DNA of 64,000 nt from Agapetus fuscipes (GCA_951799405.1 OX637361.1:9708170-9772169); one strand, 5' to 3'. Positions 33,883 through 44,957 are shown, numbered from the stretch's first letter. Numbers and translations: made by a program. Notes: generated from the sequence alone by a model not told the origin.

Positions 33883-34264
33883 AGTACTGAGATTTTTATA
33901 TGTTTTAGCGCATCGTCTGAATTATCATACATTAACACAATGATAAAATGTATGGAGATAATATGCGGTATACGCAACCGTTCAATCTCGAGCGCAAAAA
34001 AAAAAAATTATGAAAATGGGAAAAAAAATACTTTAAGAAAATGGTACATCTAATTAATTTTGGATGTACTGCTATGTCTAGACATCTAGCGCCAGATGGG
34101 TGAAACTTTTGTTCTTCAAAAACAATCTTTTGTAAAAATTTTGGTAGGTATATTTGTTGATTATGTAGTTATAAATTTTAATGTTGACCTTTATTTTTGG
34201 TACACCCTTATATTTTCAGAGTGATAAAAACCGTTGTAATTTTTTAAACGGCGACAGATTCGAG

Positions 34265-34565
34265 CGGCACAGTGACAAAACGACACATAACAGAACGACA
34301 CATGGCAGAACGACACATGACAGAACATCACAATTACAGTACCTACATCACATGATAGAATATCACTAAACTAAAACAACACAAAAACAAAACATCACAT
34401 ACCTATAACAGAACATAGAACCATAAACGGCTTTTTGTGTTTTTCTGTCATAATATGTCGTTCTGTCATGTATCGTTCTGTCATATGTCGTTCTGTCATG
34501 TGTTGTTCTGTCATGTATCGTTCTGTCATATGTCGTTACGTCATGTGACGTTTTGTCTTTGTTTC
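34265..34565. repeat. Two opposed minisatellite arrays
   Basis: About 34269-34330 holds ~4 copies of a 15-bp unit close to CAGAACGACACATGA; about 34445-34560 holds ~8 copies of the inverse unit (CGTTCTGTCATATGT). Because the unit is 15 bp, all frames stay open and give repeating pentapeptides such as HDRTT, which is a repeat artefact and not evidence of a protein. The ~110 bp between the arrays would be the loop of a hairpin. Confidence 0.85.
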
Positions 34566-34734
34566 GTCTTATATGGAACCGTTTGAAACATAGATAATAG
34601 TGATGCCCGCACATTTATTCACTTGAAAAAGTTGTAACGTCATCCGGCCGTGTTGCTAGTGCACAGGCAATATCTTGCTATCTTTGTTTCTAAGAACCCT
34701 AGTCTCCTAGACCTGTGACGACTGTAACTATAAC

Positions 34735-35215
34735 TCTGTCGTCATTCCGCTAGGGGTGGCCAGAGCTTCTGTACAGCTGCATCCATTTTTTCCTATCCTG
34801 ACATACTTCTTTCAATTCATTCATATCCATCACCTTTTTTATGCATTTTCATGTATTTTCTTCTTTTACGCTCACTTTGTATATCCCATTCTTTTACAAT
34901 CTCCTCAATCTAATCACTCCATACTTTTCTCGGCCGTCCCTCCCCTCTTTTTCCTTTCACACTTTCTTTGAATATATATACTTTGTCATTCTATCATCAT
35001 TCATTCTTTCCACATGCCCAAACCATCTCATCACATTCTTTTGTACCTCAAGTTTCACATCCTCTTTCAAATTACACTCTTTCTTTACTCATTCATTCCT
35101 GACTCTATCCTTTAGAGTTTTTCCTGTCATGCTTCTCAAATGCTTCATTTCCACCGTACATACTTAACTCATTTCGCTATCATTCACGGTCCATGCTTCA
35201 CTTCCATACATCAAA
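34735..35215 (-). pseudogene. LINE RT tail, frame-broken
   Basis: Minus strand from ATGTATGGAAGTGAAGC (35213) through HLRSMTGKTLKDRVRNE, VMRWFGHVERMND and GKRGEGRPRKVW to SSGHP and stop near 34756, with internal stops and a frameshift. Nearest relative in the window is the tail in the TTAA units. Confidence 0.85.
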
Positions 35216-35642
35216 GTCGGTCACGTCGGACGAAAAATTCTAAATTAAAATATTGACCATTTTTGTTATTTTTTCTTTACACATTCCTTTGAGTAAAATG
35301 TTCTCTACACCATGCATGCGGTACCGTATAATATTATGAAGGTCGACCAGTCTGTAGCATCGCTTGCCTGCGGGCAAACCACTTTGGGTCAGAACGCTGA
35401 GTATACAGAATCATACTAAAACTAAGCGACCGAATGTATGAAAACTTACACACGGCCTCAGGTGAGCGTTTGACTTTTCCCACATTTCTGTTTGAACGTA
35501 TAGTTTGTATACGAGTGGGTCAGATATAGCACGCTTCAACTATACTTACCATTAAGCGACGAACCGTTAACTAGTGAAAGTGAACTCTGCCCGAACTATT
35601 CATTTCGACAGATGATTCAATTGCTTTTGTTCTTCTTTTACT
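35216..35642. other. No recognisable feature
   Basis: No gene or known repeat. Confidence 0.4.
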
Positions 35643-35896
35643 GTTTCTTGACTTAAAGTTTGGTATGCGGCTGACCACGCATGTTTTAAAAATGGTTCAC
35701 TTTGCCAATGTCACTCCTGGTTTATCGAAGGACGGAAAGAATTGCAGGGTGTATGCCCATTTGGGATTAGGGTTTTTATGTTGTAGGTTCACATGCGGCA
35801 TGTGCAAGCGCGAACTTGTACGTGTCTGCTTGTGAGAATGCATGTAATGTGAATCTCCAATGTTGCATATCTTGCAACTTAGATTAGATTAGATTA
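35643..35896 (+). repeat. Family C repeat, near full length
   Basis: TTCTTGACTTAAAGTTTGGT to (GATTA)n. Confidence 0.85.
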
Positions 35897-36364
35897 GTGC
35901 CACTTTAATCGGAGATGTTCTACCATTTCTATCAAAGCACAAGAAGTGTGCACCTAAGCAATGGAGTCGGAACGAATTTCAAAATTCCATTTTTTTGGTG
36001 GCCATAAGTCGCAAGTCTTTGGATAACTTGGGAACTTGGTAGCCCAGATGGGTGATGTCACATTTTTCTGCCACCTCCATTGAGCTTTATTCGCAGGACC
36101 AAATCAGTAAAATAGCACTGTTTGCTACATCCAGATGATAGAATAAAGAATTCAAATTTGTAAAGAAAACATTGAGACCTTTTTTACTTTGCGTGCAAAA
36201 ACTCTTTATCGGGGATGTTTTATTTTCTTAAATCGTTATCTGAAAAATTGTGGATTCCTTACGCATATAAGATTTGAGGTGAGTGACGTTGGACAGACAG
36301 CATTGGTAGCAGTTGATCAACGAGGCAGACCACGGCAACAGATCCATGAAACATCACAGGCGCT
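35897..36364. other. No recognisable feature
   Basis: No gene signals beyond short frames. Confidence 0.4.
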
Positions 36365-37055
36365 GTTTTGCACTTCTTGAAGCCGAAAACCGTTCGTCAA
36401 ATGATTACTAACGTTTTTGTTTTTAAGAAATCCTGTGCGGGAGGCTCCCCAATTCTTGAAAGTCTTGAGGGTCACCCTGGAAGGGTGCCTCCGAGGTGTT
36501 GCTTGAGTTCTTGCTTCTGTCTTGAGGCGCTGCAAGGAAGTGGTGAATGATCGTGGTTTTGAATAAAACCGGATTACATTGGGAAGGGTACACATATACT
36601 GGTAGATCATTTCATAAACGGGCAGTTTGGCAAAGGAATGAGTCATGAAAACGCCAGGTTCTCATAGTTTTGAGATCGAATGCAAAGGGATGAATGAGAG
36701 TCGTACTACGAGTTTCCATTTCTTAAATGCGAGGGGGAGGGATAAATGAATGGAGCTCATTAGACCAAACTCCGTGGTAATATCGATAAAAAATACTAAG
36801 CATTCCAACTTTTCTTCTGTGCCGGAGCGGCTGCAGATCGGATGTCAGAGAAGGATCATTGATCAACGTCACTGCCCTCCTTTGCACAGAATCTAGTTGT
36901 TCACTCAACTTCTTGGTCATACCAGACAAACGTTTGGAAGATTGGAAAAATAAGTTAGCTCTGCACATTTCAAACCACCAAAAAAATGCGTTGCACGGTC
37001 TGATTGCTAAGGTTAAGGTATTTTTTTGAAGAAAAATTGAAATTTCTTGCAAAAA
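36365..37055 (-). pseudogene. LINE reverse-transcriptase tail
   Basis: Minus strand from about 37052: LDSVQRRAVTLINDPSLTSD, LQPLRHRRKVGMLSIFYRYY and ELHSFIPPPRI, the segment downstream of the RT core in jockey/CR1-like LINEs. After a stop it continues as FDLKTMRTWRFHDSFLCQT, homologous to 23280-23340, then a 3' UTR with GCCTCCCGCACAGG. Stops and shifts throughout; longest copy of this family here. Confidence 0.85.
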
Positions 37056-37330
37056 ACGTTCCGACTACGTTCAGAGACTTTGAAAAGTGCGGAAATCACG
37101 AAAAAAATTTTTGGATATTTTTATCGGACGATTCTCGTTGGTCTGAACTTAACCATGTAATCGTACCATTATGATATAATGAAGTATGTAAATCATAGGA
37201 AGCTACACAATGGGCAATTGTTCGCACGAACACGATGCGGTAATATGCCTTAATCGAAATCGGATCCAAAGAGAGATTAGTGTTCCGACCATCCCATCAT
37301 CACCCATACGTAATATAGGTGATGATGAAT
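37056..37330. other. No recognisable feature
   Basis: AT-rich spacer. Confidence 0.4.
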
Positions 37331-37572
37331 TCCTTGATAGGTTGGTATAAGGTTGACCACCCATACTGTAAAAAATGGTTCACTTTGCCAATGTCACCCC
37401 TGTTTCAGGGAATGTCGGCAAGAGTTGCAGGGCTTATGTTCATTTGCGGTTTGGATTTTATTTGTAAGTACACAATCAGCATTTGTAAGCGCGAACTACA
37501 CGTGTTTGTTTGTGGGCATACATCTGAGAGCTTTGAATGAATATATCCTTGCAACTTAGATTATAGATAGAT
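37331..37572 (+). repeat. Family C repeat, near full length
   Basis: CCTTGATAGGTTGGTATAAG start with a 5-bp deletion in the head; TCAGCATTTGTAAGCGCG subfamily. Confidence 0.9.
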
Positions 37573-37599
37573 GAATGACACTATATAATGTGCGCAATC

Positions 37600-37800
37600 A
37601 TTTGATTTTCCAATTATGCTCTTCGTTGGGCTCAAAAATTCATTTGATTGTAATAAAGACCAGTCTTTGAAGATCAATTCGATGTTAAAGTAAATGTGTG
37701 TTGCTTGAGAATTGACACTTTTTATAACGACGACCAAGCTTGCAGAGGGCTCTTCAGGTGTGTATCACACGAGAACAGCGCTCAAAAAATCATTGTAATA
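37600..37800 (+). mobile_element. SINE family B, 5'-truncated
   Basis: From GCTCTTCGTTGGGCTC to ACGAGAACAGCGCTC; the head is absent. Confidence 0.75.
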
Positions 37801-37802
37801 TT

Positions 37803-37883
37803 TTTGTCGCTGGTGTGTTCGAGAAGATAAGGCGTTGGCTCTAGGATTCCATTTAGCAACACTAACGCTGGTTCAAGCCCGGC
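37803..37883 (+). repeat. tRNA-Leu/Ser-like sequence
   Basis: GTTCGAGAAGATAAGGCG resembles an A box of class-II tRNAs and GGTTCAAGCCC (about 37871-37881) fits a B box. No good acceptor stem or CCA-side pairing, so a tRNA pseudogene or a third SINE head is more likely than a functional tRNA. Confidence 0.35.
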
Positions 37884-38542
37884 TTGAACAAGCATTGGCC
37901 CATCGAAAATAACTTCGACCCTGGTTCAACCGACGTCATTGCATGCACACATGCTTCCGCTTTAGCATGAAGACAACTGGCCAGGCAAATAGGATGGGGA
38001 ATTGCATTCTTCTTCACAAATCTGTTTTTTTAAAAATGATGTGTGTTAATAAAAAATAGAGTTTTTTAAAGTATGTAAAAAATTTTTTTCCAAAAAATTC
38101 CACGAAACATGAAAAGCAATTTATATATGTGTGAGAATTTTTTGAGCTCGTTCAAATTTTTTGTTGTTGATATAATGTGATTTAAAAATTGGAATAAAAG
38201 ATAAATGAGATGGATTAACGGTGTTAAAACGCAGATGCTGCGAAGGCGATGGGCAGGCGAGAGTATAGGAGAATCCTGGATTCAACCAAGACCTACCAAG
38301 GGCTGTTGAACTCATGATGATGATGATGATGATGGTGAACCAATGACACCTTAATTGTTAACAATAATTAAATACCTCGGAAATATAAAAATGATTTTCA
38401 TAGTGAAAACATGGTGTGAAAATTTGCTGGACATTTATCGGAAGACAAAAAAGGTAAAATAATTATAAATATGTATAAATGTGTACATACATCGGAGTCC
38501 CAATTAACCCACAAATTCCTCTGAAAAAAATGTGTCAAAATC
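37884..38542. other. Spacer with (GAT)n
   Basis: No gene. A (GAT)n microsatellite lies at about 38310-38333. Confidence 0.5.
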
Positions 38543-38660
38543 AATGTTTAAATATTATTATAATATTTTTTGTATACCTGACGATGATATATTATCGAAA
38601 ACGTTTGTAAAATTAAATAATAAATGTTTAAATATTATTTTTTTGTACCCTGGCATTTCT
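38543..38660 (+). repeat. Direct-repeat array around a hammerhead
   Basis: AATGTTTAAATATTATT occurs at 38544 and again at about 38625, each followed by a T-rich stretch and GTAYMCC. The first repeat runs straight into a ribozyme. The ~82-bp head-to-tail arrangement looks like a tandem multimer of one short unit. Confidence 0.6.
38575..38609 (+). ncRNA. Hammerhead ribozyme, complete
   Basis: Stem I TAC, core CTGACGA, T, 4-bp stem II GATA/TATC with loop TAT, GAA, stem III palindrome AACGTT, cleavage T, stem I GTA. All core bases fit CUGANGA...GAA; stems are short and AU-rich. Confidence 0.65.
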
Positions 38661-38923
38661 TACCCACACCTTCATTTCTTGTTCGATTCTTTGTATTTTA
38701 TTTCCATTACCCATCAACAACAATAGGCTCACAGCTAATTAAACCCGAAATCGTTTCCCCTACGGTGGGTCATGTTCAGGCAAAAACAATGTTTTCCAAT
38801 TAGCAGAATCTACATGAGACCGAAAAACACACAAGTGTTTACGTTCAAAGGGTTTCTACCCCGGGCCGGGAGTAGCACAGCCCTGCCCACGTGTTCCCGA
38901 CATTACTATGTATTTATCACCTA
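38661..38923. other. No recognisable feature
   Basis: Spacer without recognisable content. Confidence 0.35.
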
Positions 38924-38934
38924 GCGTAGGTTGT

Positions 38935-39265
38935 CCGGTCGATAGCTCAGTTGGTAGAGTGCTTGCATTCTACCCCGTGAGCTCGGGTTCGAATCCCACC
39001 GAGGAGGGTCTCAGAAATGATTTCCAATTTCGGTGTGTATTTAAAACCCCATTATATAAATACCGGCGAGGTTTACTCAGCCTTTACAAGAAATGAGTAC
39101 CAGCCCCCTCGGGAGCTGGGAAATTCCCACTTCAACTGAAGTGGTTGGCGTAAGGCCGGCCCCCTTACCTGTAAAAATAAATAGGTTCAACTCGCCACAT
39201 GCGACCCCTTCGGGGATAACGCGGCAAGAAGTTACACTATATGTGTAGCTTAGTTGCGTTTTTTT
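38935..39265 (+). mobile_element. SINE family A, full length with target duplication
   Basis: Flanked by perfect 11-bp duplications GCGTAGGTTGT (38924-38934, 39266-39276), which fix the ends: CCGGTCGATAGCTCAG to TTAGTTGCGTTTTTTT. A box 38943-38954 and B box 38986-38996 match the pol III consensus, so this 331-bp copy defines the family. It lacks any reading frame and ends in a T-rich tract. Confidence 0.95.
38943..38996 (+). promoter_or_regulatory. RNA polymerase III internal promoter
   Basis: A box TAGCTCAGTTGG and B box GGTTCGAATCC, 31 bp apart, as in tRNA genes. The T-run at 39259-39265 could act as terminator. Confidence 0.75.
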
Positions 39266-39451
39266 GCGTAGGTTGTATGGGTCATTCTAGAATAAGAGGG
39301 TTGAACGCTCACGTTTGATCCGAAAATCGGACGTACGATTTTGTATGATTTAATCGGATGTTGAAAAAATTATATGTATATTTTGTTTACCTAAAGCCAA
39401 TCGATAAGTCGTTTTTTTGTTTTGATTTTATTTTATTTTTTATTCTTTTCT

Positions 39452-39551
39452 TGTGCACATGTAGCGTGTGTGAGCGTGAATTTACACGTATCTGCCTGTA
39501 GACGTGAATTGAGTATAAGCCTTAAAGGTAAGTATATCTTTGCAACTTAGA
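39452..39551 (+). repeat. Family C repeat, 3' part
   Basis: GCACATGTAGCGTGTGTGAG to GCAACTTAGA, where a hAT-like MITE begins. Confidence 0.75.
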
Positions 39552-39715
39552 CAGTAACGGTTCTAGCACTACCAGCGCCCTGGGCGAGATTTCTAATGCG
39601 CTATCCACCTATTTACCATTCAAATCCAAACGAAAAACATATAATGGGGCGCCTACGGCACTGTGGGCGCCCGCCCAACCGCGCCCTACCCTAGCACCGG
39701 CCCTGAACTTTGATT
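39552..39715. mobile_element. hAT-like MITE, 164 bp
   Basis: Tips CAGTAACGG and CCGGCCCTG (inverse CAGGGCCGG) with AACTTAGA (39544-39551) and AACTTTGA (39716-39723) outside, a 7/8 match to an 8-bp hAT-type duplication. It landed in the 3' tail of a C copy. GC-rich interior (GGGGCGCCTACGGCACTG). Confidence 0.75.
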
Positions 39716-39723
39716 ATATATCC

Positions 39724-40895
39724 TTTTTTCTCTTTTGTAAGCAATTAGTAGGTAATTATTCATACATCTGATTCTGTATCTTTCAATTTGAACTAGTCAA
39801 TTTTTTGGGTTCTTTCTTAGGTTGTTCCTTATTATTTTGTTACTGAAAAAACATTGATCACTTTCAATTTTGTAATTTTGTACAAAATACATCTAATTTC
39901 CACACATATATTTTCAAATTCAAATATCTCTATCCCTGAAAAATATTTTATAAATTAAAAGTAGGTAAGACCTTACACTAAAAGGTTTTCGAAAAAACAA
40001 AATGTAATTGAATCTGATAGCCGATGTGATAAAAACATTTTACAAAAAAAAGTCTGATGACATCTGACAGATTCGTAGCAAACCTGACCAAGCTTACACA
40101 AAAAAGAAAGAGCAGGCGGCAAAGTTTAATCAGGAGGAGACTTTACTGGAAATTTATGCTATCACAATATAAACGGCCGCGACGTAAAGAATGAACGTAT
40201 TCTTACATATTTACGTAACTTGCTTTTTCTTATGGTCAAGCACCTTTGGTACTGCAAATAATACCGTTCGGTATCTTATGGTAGGAATTAATTTATTTTC
40301 ATCTAACATCAAATGGCTGACTCGTAGAAGTTATTTCAAGCCGCAATACTTGGCTTTGTTTATTTTTGAGATGACTTATGAGTTTCTTAATATATTTTAT
40401 TTTACGCGGACAATATAAGCTTTATCAAAAAGATTTTGGTACGAGGCTAAATACCAAGCATTTAAGATGCTATTTTTCTTACGGAAAAAACAGCCTTTGT
40501 AAAAATACACATTAGAGTTTAAAGTAATTCTTTAATTTCTTCCAGAGTCTCGGAAATTGCAGTTTTGAAAGAAGCAACGACGTTTTCCAATTAGGTTATA
40601 AGAAAGACCCATATTTCTTTGCATGGCAAACAAATTCAATGGGGTGTTTGTGGTGCGATTTGTACAAAAAAAGCGTTCAAAAATAAATTATACAATAAAC
40701 ATTTATTTCATATTCTTGTGCATCTTCAGATTGACGATCATCACACTTTTAATATTGCTGTACTAAAGAGAACTCTTCTGGGTCTGTCAATATCTCAGGT
40801 TCTTCAACCAGGATGTTCTCCTTTGACCTTGAGGTCAACGTTCCTTAATACTCTTCCTTGTATTTTGAGATGTAGGAGCCAACGTTTTTTAATTC
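39724..40895. other. No recognisable feature
   Basis: About 1.2 kb of AT-rich DNA. A frame at 40619-40927 (102 residues) shows no family resemblance and unusual composition; probably not a gene. Confidence 0.4.
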
Positions 40896-41337
40896 TATAT
40901 CGACGGCTTAAAGGCAGTAGGGCATAAGCGAGATTTGAGTCAAAAAAGAGTTATGACTGCTATCCTCTTGAAATTTTCCGCTCTTGCTAATGCGCTTACT
41001 CCCATAGCTCTACAATGATTTTTTGTGTTGTTTATGCCCAAGCAAAAAACTGCGTTTTCGATTAATGTTTTTGGTGCAACCGACAAGATTTTGGCCTTTT
41101 TTGTCCTAAAGGCGCTTGTGACATAACAAATCGTAAAACATCGTACAACTACATTAATAGGAATGCCAATAAATGCCTTCATTTTTTTTATTTTAGAGCT
41201 GTTTTAATTTTAACGATATGATAAAAAATGATACAAAAAAGTTATGCCATTTTTCTGCTATCTTAAACTTAAAACTGCTCTGCTGAACAATTTAGTTTAT
41301 GTCGCTTATGCCCTACTGCCTTTTAACCGTCGATATA
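40896..41337. mobile_element. MITE-like element with ~37-bp inverted ends
   Basis: TATATCGACGGCTTAAAGGC at the left (40896) and its inverse at the right (to 41337), extending through AGTAGGGCATAAGCGA. Interior of about 365 bp non-coding. Target duplication unclear. Confidence 0.7.
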
Positions 41338-41361
41338 TAATGTACTGAAAAAAGACAAATA

Positions 41362-41496
41362 AGGGCATTAGAAACAAAAAGGCAAGTGTCCCATAGATAG
41401 TGTATAGGACACTAGTCCATAGGACACTATAGTCTATAAGACACAGTGCCCCATAGATAGTCTATAGGACACTTGCCTTTATGTTTGTAATGCCCT
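41362..41496. mobile_element. Small palindromic element
   Basis: AGGGCATTAGAAACAAAAAG mirrored by AGGGCATTACAAACATAAAG (inverse of 41477-41496), arms ~45 bp including CAAGTGTCC. The loop repeats CCATAGATAGT and CTATAGGACACT in direct order. Adjacent to the previous element with which it shares the GGGCAT motif. Confidence 0.7.
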
Positions 41497-42365
41497 CATA
41501 TATAACTTTTGATGAGCAAATGAAGTTCGGGTCTGGTATTCATACGGAAAAGAACCTCAGTAATTGTGACTCGACTCATCCAGAAGATTTTGAGCAAACG
41601 ATATTATACGTTACACCCACGTCTAAAAGGCAGCGATTTTATTCTCGAAACACTTGGTAAACTAAATATTCCTATGAAATCGAATACAAATATATTCTTA
41701 CAAAAATCAAATAACAATGTATTTATCTAACAATCAAAATGAAATTTCCATTTACAAAATGTAGGCGTTACAAAATTGAATGCTAGGAACTGGGTACGGA
41801 TATTAGTCGTCCGTTTGTAGGTTTCTGAACCATTTGTATAAAACTGTACGCTGAAACTCAAGCAAAGCGTGTACCAAAAAAATATGGAAACTGAAACTAG
41901 CGAGTGATTTAGTTTCCATACATTTTTGGAAAAACGCCATGGTTGGGCTTAAACGAAATGATTTATGCTGGGGGTACGGAAGTCAAATCTTATTCCGAAC
42001 AAAAACTTTCTCTCTCCTGTCTTCTTTCACGAATTTTTCTTCATTTCCTCCTTGGGGGTCGAAGCGATTATTTTGATTTTTTATTTTCACACAATTCCCC
42101 GTTTCCCTCGTCCCATTTTCTTTTTCAAACGGAAAAAGAACAGCAATTTGGAAAAGTCTTTTTTATCTTTATTTTTGATTATTTGTATTTTTTTTTGTAA
42201 AGATAAAGAAGTGTTTCAAATCAATGCAGGTACAGAATATAGATGATTAAAAATGTTGCAGATTTGAAATTTCAAAGAGCGGTTGTATTAATAAAAAAAA
42301 AAATGCGTATTCAAACAGACACCTGAGATGGTATAAAAAAAGAAGAAAATTATGGTGTTTCATAA
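41497..42365. other. No recognisable feature
   Basis: AT-rich. GTATGGAAACTGAAACTAGC...GTTTCCATACAT around 41884-41925 is a weak family-D-like palindrome. Confidence 0.4.
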
Positions 42366-42701
42366 CGCAACTACGCAACTACGCAACTACAATGCAACTA
42401 AGCTACACATATAGTGTAACTTCTTGCCGCGTTATCCGCGAAGGGTTTTGCATGTGGCGAGTGGAACCTATTTATTTTTACAGGTAAGGGAGCCGCCAAC
42501 AACTTCATTTGAAGTGGGAGTTTCCCAGCTCCCGAGAGAGAGTTGGTAATCATTCCTTATGAAGGCTGAGTAAACCGTGCCGGTATTTTATTTTGGGGTT
42601 CGAAATAAACACCGAAACGAGAAATCATTTTTGACACCCTCGGTTTCGAACCCGAACTCACGGCATGGAATGCAAGCACTCTACCAATTGAGCTATCGAT
42701 G
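42366..42701 (-). mobile_element. SINE family A, nearly full length
   Basis: Head at the right (GATAGCTCAATTGGTAGAG in inverse), 3' end at the left with three ACGCAACTAC-like units, showing tail expansion. A small deletion removes the AGGCCGGCC block. Confidence 0.85.
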
Positions 42702-43924
42702 TATAAAATTTCATTGATTACAATTTAAATAAACGTAATAATTTTTTTTCTTAAAAAAAATCCTACACAAATTGAACTCATTTGCCTAAAAGTTGTCCAG
42801 TTTGTCCATTGTCCAGTATAAAAATATTTTTGTATACAAAAGGTTTTGATATGTTTTATTTTAAATTGAAAAAAAAATATCTGGACCATAAAATTTTTTC
42901 CAACATATTTGTTTTTCATTTTTTACCTTATTTGTCCTCGCTTTCAGGATAAAATCCAATTAAATTTATTTTTATCGTTTTAACCTTCTTATCTTTAATT
43001 TTTGTTTCTCATTATCATAACAATTATTTAAATAAAACAAAACCTTATTATCTTGCCTATCTTTTGTAATTATTTTTCATCCCTTTTTCTTCCCATTGTT
43101 GTTATAACTGAAGTTATTCAAATCAGATTTCCAAAATCGCTTTCGGTTTTTGGTTAACAAAAAATAGTTGTCATAAATGTCGATAACACAGCAATAGATT
43201 AAATTTTCATGCAAAATGTTTTTTTTTTGTTAAGAAAAGAAAATTGATATACGTAGGTACATAAATTTCTTCAGAAAATAAATGTTTTCGGCAATTTATC
43301 ATTTCTCGTACCATAAGGCTTTGGCAGATGTATTTTTCTTTTCGATTTAATGAAATAAAATATACCTAACTTGTAGAATGGAGCAAAATACTGCCTACAT
43401 CTATAGATCAGCTTATATTAAAAATCTTACATTCCCAATGTCATCCCTAATTTGTTAGAGAAAAAAAATCACATATTCTGAAACATTGTTTTAAAGGATA
43501 CTGTGAATAATACATACATTTGATTTTGAATTTTTTACTAAATTTATACTAGCTCACTAAAAATTACAGTTGTTTTACATGTTTATGGAAATTAAAGAAA
43601 CACAGTACATGGTTTTTTCACATTTATTCAAATAGCGAGGGTGATTTTGAATTGAATAAAAATTACACCGATTGACAGTTCATTCTTGATCATCGTACAA
43701 TAAAGGTGTCTCCTGAAGACATTGGTTATGACACCTTCGAATCGTCAAGAATTAGGTAAGTTCTGAAATAACAGTTCTTCCAATATCCAAATCTGTATGT
43801 CAAATGTATATTTTATGAGCCTTTTCTTTTCTTTACACTCTTTAAGGAAATAATAATGTACTTTATTTTATGATTTAGATTATGATTATAGTTTGATATA
43901 TTTTTTCATTATTTCTCTTACTTA
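42702..43924. other. AT-rich spacer with a ribozyme relic
   Basis: No gene. At 43708-43745 (plus) a hammerhead relic: CCTGAAGACATTGGTTATGA keeps the CUGANGA core but lacks a convincing stem II and the GAAA junction. Confidence 0.45.
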
Positions 43925-44410
43925 ACCTAATAGGTCAGCATTATACCGCCACTTGTAAATACTGTAAAAATAGTAAATACTGTAAAAATAGTAAATACTG
44001 TAAAAAAGGTTCATTTTTTTATTTAAAAAATTCAAATGGAAACAAAGTTTTAATTCACTTATTTATTTCTTTTTTTGCTCGAATATTTTCGCCTAATGAG
44101 GCATCTTCAGGAGCAGAATGGTTACAAATATATTTGTATAAAATAATTTTCAAAACAATTTTTTTCAAAACAAAAACAAAATTCATAGATATAAATAAAA
44201 AAATAAAAAAATAAAATTGTTCATTTATTTGATTGCGTTGCAGCATTTACACTGTTTGCTAGTGGGCATGCATCAAATGCGAATCTTAAATTTTTAAGAT
44301 TTTTCGTAACCTAGATTTTAGATTATTATATTATACAGTTGTGGGCATACATCAAATGTGAATCTTAAATGTGTATTATTTTTCGCAACCTAGATTTTAG
44401 ATTAATATAC
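43925..44410 (+). repeat. Family C repeat split by a ribozyme element, ends amplified
   Basis: The 5' fragment (43925-44025) carries three units of TAAATACTGTAAAAATAG; the 3' end is present twice (44255-44330 and 44338-44405). Between them is a ~215-bp insertion with the hammerhead at 44077-44114. GTTCATTT occurs at both junctions (about 44010 and 44217), a possible target duplication. Confidence 0.65.
44077..44114 (-). ncRNA. Hammerhead ribozyme, complete
   Basis: Minus strand: stem I GCTC, core CTGAAGA, T, 4-bp stem II GCCT/AGGC with loop CATT, GAA, stem III palindrome AATATT, cleavage C, stem I GAGC. Stem I extends by one more A-T pair. The sequence after cleavage (AGTGAATTAAAACTTTG) is shared with 57363-57408. 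Confidence 0.8.
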
Positions 44411-44649
44411 AGAGTACATTCCTAAATTAAATGAAAAAAATATATAATTATGAAATTATGACTGTGGCAAATTTACGAGTACCCAATCATAACGTAATTT
44501 ATAATTAGATGTGAGTTTTTATGAATTGATTTATTTACACAGGTGAAATGAATTGAATACGGGTCGCCGCGCCGGACGGCCTCGCCTTGCGAGACAGCGG
44601 AGGCCTTGAACCAGTAACGAAGAGATGATGAGTATTGAGGTATATATAC

Positions 44650-44775
44650 CCCTAGTATAAAAACAACGCGTAAATTCCTCACCATCGCGTAAATAAATAA
44701 AATGTATGGAGGTCACAACAGCACTCCTAGTGAGGGATTTAGTTTTCATACTTTTTTGTATCACTGAGAAGAAAT
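44650..44775. mobile_element. Family D palindromic MITE
   Basis: TACCCCTAGTATAAAAACA start, CCATCGCGTAAATAAATAA, CACTCCTAGTGAGGGATT; the right arm is eroded. Confidence 0.55.
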
Positions 44776-44957
44776 CATCACGGTGCAAATCTCTGATCAA
44801 AACGTAAAATAAGTTGTGATAAAAATATTGCAAAGAAAAATGTTGGAGTTTTTAGAGTTTGTGTATTCCATTTTTATAATTATTTCTTATAGAAAAATGT
44901 TGTATTTTTTCTTTTTGCAACAATTGTTATCATCCAAAATGTAATCCATCTGTAATC

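Noticed and set aside
34265..34565. CRISPR array
   Set aside because: Units are contiguous 15-bp repeats without spacers, in eukaryotic DNA.
34366..34614. Repeat-containing protein with HDRTT/YDRTI pentapeptides
   Set aside because: The peptide repeats come from a 15-bp minisatellite that stays open in several frames.
38935..39010. tRNA gene calls at SINE heads
   Set aside because: A and B boxes are good, but acceptor stems do not pair and each head continues into a conserved SINE body with target duplications; the same applies to other A and B heads.
40619..40927. 102-residue protein-coding gene
   Set aside because: No family resemblance, no splice or start context, and it overlaps the left arm of a palindromic element.
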